DNA from: an uncultured Pseudocitrobacter sp.
GTDB lineage: Bacteria > Pseudomonadota > Gammaproteobacteria > Enterobacterales > Enterobacteriaceae
DNA: 64,000 nt
Direction: 5' to 3'
Assembly (NCBI GenBank): GCA_913778145.1
Contig: CAJYVI010000071.1
Span: 91,235-155,234, forward strand
Below, piece after piece: positions 62,113-64,000 of this stretch. The notes under the pieces are model-generated. The model did not search any database and was not told the origin of the DNA. It saw only the letters and a program-made list of their open reading frames with translations. Position 1 is the stretch's first letter; every line of letters starts with the position of its first letter. Position numbers and translations under genes: made by a program.

Positions 62113-63429
62113 TTAGACAACCATTCCCAGCAGCAGACAACCTACCAGACCACATACGGAGATAATGGTTTCCAGCATCGACCAGGACTTGATGGTCTCG
62201 CCGATAGTCAGGTTGAAGTACTCTTTGAACAGCCAGAAACCGGGATCGTTCACGTGAGAGAAGATAACGCTACCGGAACCGACCGCGATAACCATCAGCT
62301 CAGGGCTCACGCCCGTGGTGGCAATCAGCGGGGCTGCAATACCACCGGCAGTAATTGCTGCGACAGTTGCTGAACCCAGCGCGATACGCAGCACGGCGGC
62401 GATAGACCAGGCCATCAGCAGCGGAGAAACGCTGGAACCATGCATCATTGACGCGATGTATTTGTCCACGCCGCTATCAACCAGAACCTGCTTAAACGCA
62501 CCGCCACCACCGATGATCAACAGCATCATGGCAATGATTTTGATGGAAGAGGTCAGCGTATCGTTCACCTGGTCCATGTTACGACCACGGTTCAGGCCGA
62601 ACGTGAACACGGCAATCAGGACGGCAATCAGCGTTGCCATCACCGGGTCGCCGAAGAACTCAGCATAAGGTAGTACCGCGTGGCCTTTCGGCAGCACCAT
62701 TTCTGCAATGGCGCGCAGAGCCATCAGGATAACTGGAACCAGGGCTGTCCAGACGCTCACGCCGAAAGACGGCATTTCTTCTTCGGTGAAGGTTTTCGGG
62801 TTGTGCAGACCTTCCGGGATCGGCTTGTCGATGCTTTTCAGGCAGCGAGCATAAACCGGGCCTGCCAGAATCACGGTCGGGATCGCCAAAACAGTACCGT
62901 ACAGCAGGGTTTTACCCATATCAGCATGGAAGATGGTTGCAATCGCTGTCGGGCCCGGGTGCGGCGGCAGGAAGCCGTGCGTAACGGACAGTGCGGCAGC
63001 CATCGGTACACCGATATACAGCAGCGGAATACGCGCGGAAGCGGCGATGGTGAAGACCAGCGGCAGCAACAGAACGAAACCAACCTCATAGAACAGCGCA
63101 AAACCAACGGTGAAACCGGTCAGAACCACCGCCCACTGAATGTTTTTGCGACCGAACTTGTCGATAAGGGTGGTAGCGATACGCTGAGCACCGCCGCAGT
63201 CTGCCAGCAGTTTCCCGAGCATTGCGCCGAAGCCCATAATCAGCGCAAGACTGCCCAGAGTCCCACCAACACCGTTTTTGATGGAGACGATGACTTTGTC
63301 GAGCGGCATCCCCTGCAACAACCCGACGGCGAGCGCCACCAGGATAAGGGCAATAAAACCGTTCATTTTAAAACGGATCATCAGCAGTAATAACAGGATA
63401 ACCCCGATAGCTACTATGACTAATGGCAT
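62113..63429 (-). CDS. gntT: High-affinity gluconate transporter GntT
   Basis: This 438-residue gluconate:H+ symporter of the GntP family has about 12-14 hydrophobic segments. Motifs include LPLVFTIAASARIPLLYIGVPMAAALSVTHGFLPPHPGP, VLRIALGSATVAAITAGGI and GSVIFSHVNDPGFWLFKEYFNLT. It is nearly identical in length and sequence to E. coli GntT and a paralogue of GntU in this window. Two GntR operators lie upstream. It is convergent with malQ. Confidence 0.97.
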   Translation of the reverse strand: MPLVIVAIGVILLLLLMIRFKMNGFIALILVALAVGLLQGMPLDKVIVSIKNGVGGTLGSLALIMGFGAMLGKLLADCGGAQRIATTLIDKFGRKNIQWAVVLTGFTVGFALFYEVGFVLLLPLVFTIAASARIPLLYIGVPMAAALSVTHGFLPPHPGPTAIATIFHADMGKTLLYGTVLAIPTVILAGPVYARCLKSIDKPIPEGLHNPKTFTEEEMPSFGVSVWTALVPVILMALRAIAEMVLPKGHAVLPYAEFFGDPVMATLIAVLIAVFTFGLNRGRNMDQVNDTLTSSIKIIAMMLLIIGGGGAFKQVLVDSGVDKYIASMMHGSSVSPLLMAWSIAAVLRIALGSATVAAITAGGIAAPLIATTGVSPELMVIAVGSGSVIFSHVNDPGFWLFKEYFNLTIGETIKSWSMLETIISVCGLVGCLLLGMVV

Positions 63430-63450
63430 GATGCACCTGGCCTTTAATTT

Positions 63451-63466
63451 ATATGGGTAACGTCAT
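63451..63466 (-). promoter_or_regulatory. GntR operator 1 of gntT
   Basis: On the minus strand, ATGACGTTACCCATAT resembles the GntR site ATGTTACCCGTATCAT in its GTTACCC core. It lies 22 bases before the gntT ATG, within the transcribed leader or start region. Confidence 0.6.
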
Positions 63467-63595
63467 TGTTTCAGTGACAACGTCCAATTGTCCCCAGAGA
63501 GGGTGGACACACTTCATTGCGTCGGAATCTCACTTTTGCCCTGCTAAAGAAAAGGATAGCTGGCTATTGATTTGCGTGACGACGCTATGAGGCGG

Positions 63596-63611
63596 ATGAT
63601 ACGGGTAACAT
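63596..63611 (-). promoter_or_regulatory. GntR operator 2 of gntT
   Basis: On the minus strand, ATGTTACCCGTATCAT is, as I recall, an exact match to the E. coli GntR operator. It lies 167 bases before gntT. Together with operator 1 it gives the two-site arrangement described for E. coli gntT. Confidence 0.82.
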
Positions 63612-63763
63612 GCGGGAGTGAGAATTACCCAGGCAGCATAAATGTAAAAATTGAGACGGATGTCATACTATTTGCCGGGTTTTTGCAAAGATGTGTATAG
63701 GGAATTGCGAGCTATGTTGCTCGGTAACATTGCGGGGATGGATTTGTGTGGTGTGAAGCATTT

Positions 63764-63876
63764 GCCGGATGCGGCTTGCGCCTTATCCGGCCTACAAATC
63801 TGCAAAACACGTAGGCCCGATAAGCAACGCGCATCGGGCAACAGCGAGCACAAACAGTAGGCCCGGTAAGCGCAGG
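63764..63876. repeat. REP array interrupted by insertion sequence
   Basis: One REP (GCCGGATGCGGCTTGCGCC...ATCCGGCCTAC) is followed by an inverted unit (GTAGGCCCGATAAGCAACGCGCATCGGGC) and a third unit starting GTAGGCCCGGTAAGCGCAG. The third unit loses REP identity after GCGCAG, where the insertion sequence begins. Confidence 0.82.
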
Positions 63877-63879
63877 GTA

Positions 63880-64000
63880 TGAACCGGAAACATGGGTAAC
63901 ACTTTAGACCGGATACATGGGTAACAGTTATAACTGGCATAGAAGAGGAGACTCACTATGCCCTGGACTGAGACCCGACCTATGCAACGCCTTGATTTCA
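63880..64000 (+). mobile_element. IS481-family insertion sequence, left end
   Basis: From about 63880 two direct repeats, ACCGGAAACATGGGTAACA and ACCGGATACATGGGTAACA, start 23 bases apart; they are likely transposase-binding sites in the terminal region. A transposase start follows. The exact terminal base cannot be fixed without the other end, which lies outside the window. Confidence 0.75.
63958..64000 (+). CDS. IS481-family transposase, N-terminal fragment
   Basis: The frame begins ATG with MPWTETRPMQRLDF, typical of IS481-family transposases, whose N-terminus reads MPW-(K/T)-E. A strong ribosome site GAGGAG lies at 63944-63951. Only 14 codons are inside the window; the helix-turn-helix and DDE domain lie beyond. 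The gene is truncated by the window edge, not by mutation. Confidence 0.82.
   Translation, partial: MPWTETRPMQRLDF

Larger units (their letters stand above)
63430..63879. other. gntT upstream region without a gene
   Basis: This 450-base region carries the gntT promoter and operators nearest the gene, then about 140 bases of plain sequence, and the REP array at 63764-63876 next to the insertion sequence. No gene is supported. In E. coli the gene nfuA lies beyond gntT; here the insertion sequence comes first. Confidence 0.65.

Noticed and set aside
63881..63923. ATGGGTAAC sequences near the window end read as GntR operators
   Set aside because: They contain GGGTAAC like the gntT operators but lack the second half-site. 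They form part of two longer direct repeats belonging to the insertion sequence.

Overview
The window is a chromosomal segment of a member of the Enterobacteriaceae close to Escherichia, Citrobacter and Enterobacter. Nearly every gene has a recognisable E. coli counterpart of the same length. The order yhhS-dcrB-yhhQ-tusA-zntA-yhhNML-rsmD-ftsYEX-rpoH-liv-ugp-ggt-yhhYXW-gnt-asd-glg-glp-mal-gntT is the backbone order of that family. The genus cannot be fixed from the sequence alone. Identifications rest on recalled family sequences and visible motifs; no database search was run.

Layout. 0-6.6 kb: the end of an MFS transporter (yhhS), lipoprotein dcrB, the queuosine-precursor transporter yhhQ under a likely preQ1-I riboswitch, the sulfur carrier tusA, the Zn/Cd/Pb exporter zntA with a MerR-type operator, three small membrane-protein genes and rsmD. 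6.8-11.2 kb: ftsY-ftsE-ftsX and the heat-shock sigma factor rpoH. 11.5-18.5 kb: the branched-chain amino-acid ABC system (two paralogous binding proteins livJ and livK, then livHMGF), with panM between the binding proteins. 18.8-24.9 kb: a lineage-variable TPR membrane protein, then the phosphate-regulated glycerol-3-phosphate system ugpBAECQ. 24.9-30.1 kb: yhhA, ggt, yhhY, the iron-responsive sRNA RyhB, yhhX and yhhW. 30.2-35.4 kb: gluconate regulator, kinase and transporter gntRKU, yhgN and asd. 35.6-45.0 kb: the glycogen operon glgBXCAP. 45.1-48.7 kb: a compact, unrecognised four-gene cluster. 48.7-52.5 kb: glpD and the divergent glpEGR. 52.6-54.0 kb: an orphan GPH-family symporter where E. 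coli carries rtcRBA. 54.2-62.0 kb: malT and the divergent malPQ. 62.1-63.4 kb: gntT. 63.88 kb to the end: the left end of an IS481-family insertion sequence abutting a REP array.

The genes combine into carbon and energy circuits. glgBXCAP and malPQ make and degrade glucans, with GlgP and MalP as paralogous phosphorylases. gntKU and gntT import and phosphorylate gluconate under GntR. ugp and glpD/EGR feed glycerol-3-phosphate metabolism under PhoB and GlpR. Operators for ZntR, Fur, GntR, GlpR, CRP, MalT and PhoB can be read directly.

Small repeats sit in many intergenic gaps: six REP/BIME loci, one ERIC element, five loci of a CCCTC-GAGGG dyad repeat and one large unclassified palindrome. The best candidate for undescribed biology is the 45.1-48.7 kb cluster: an exported Cys-pair protein, a polytopic membrane protein fused to a PstS-like binding domain, and two unknown soluble proteins. 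No tRNA, rRNA, CRISPR or prophage was seen.
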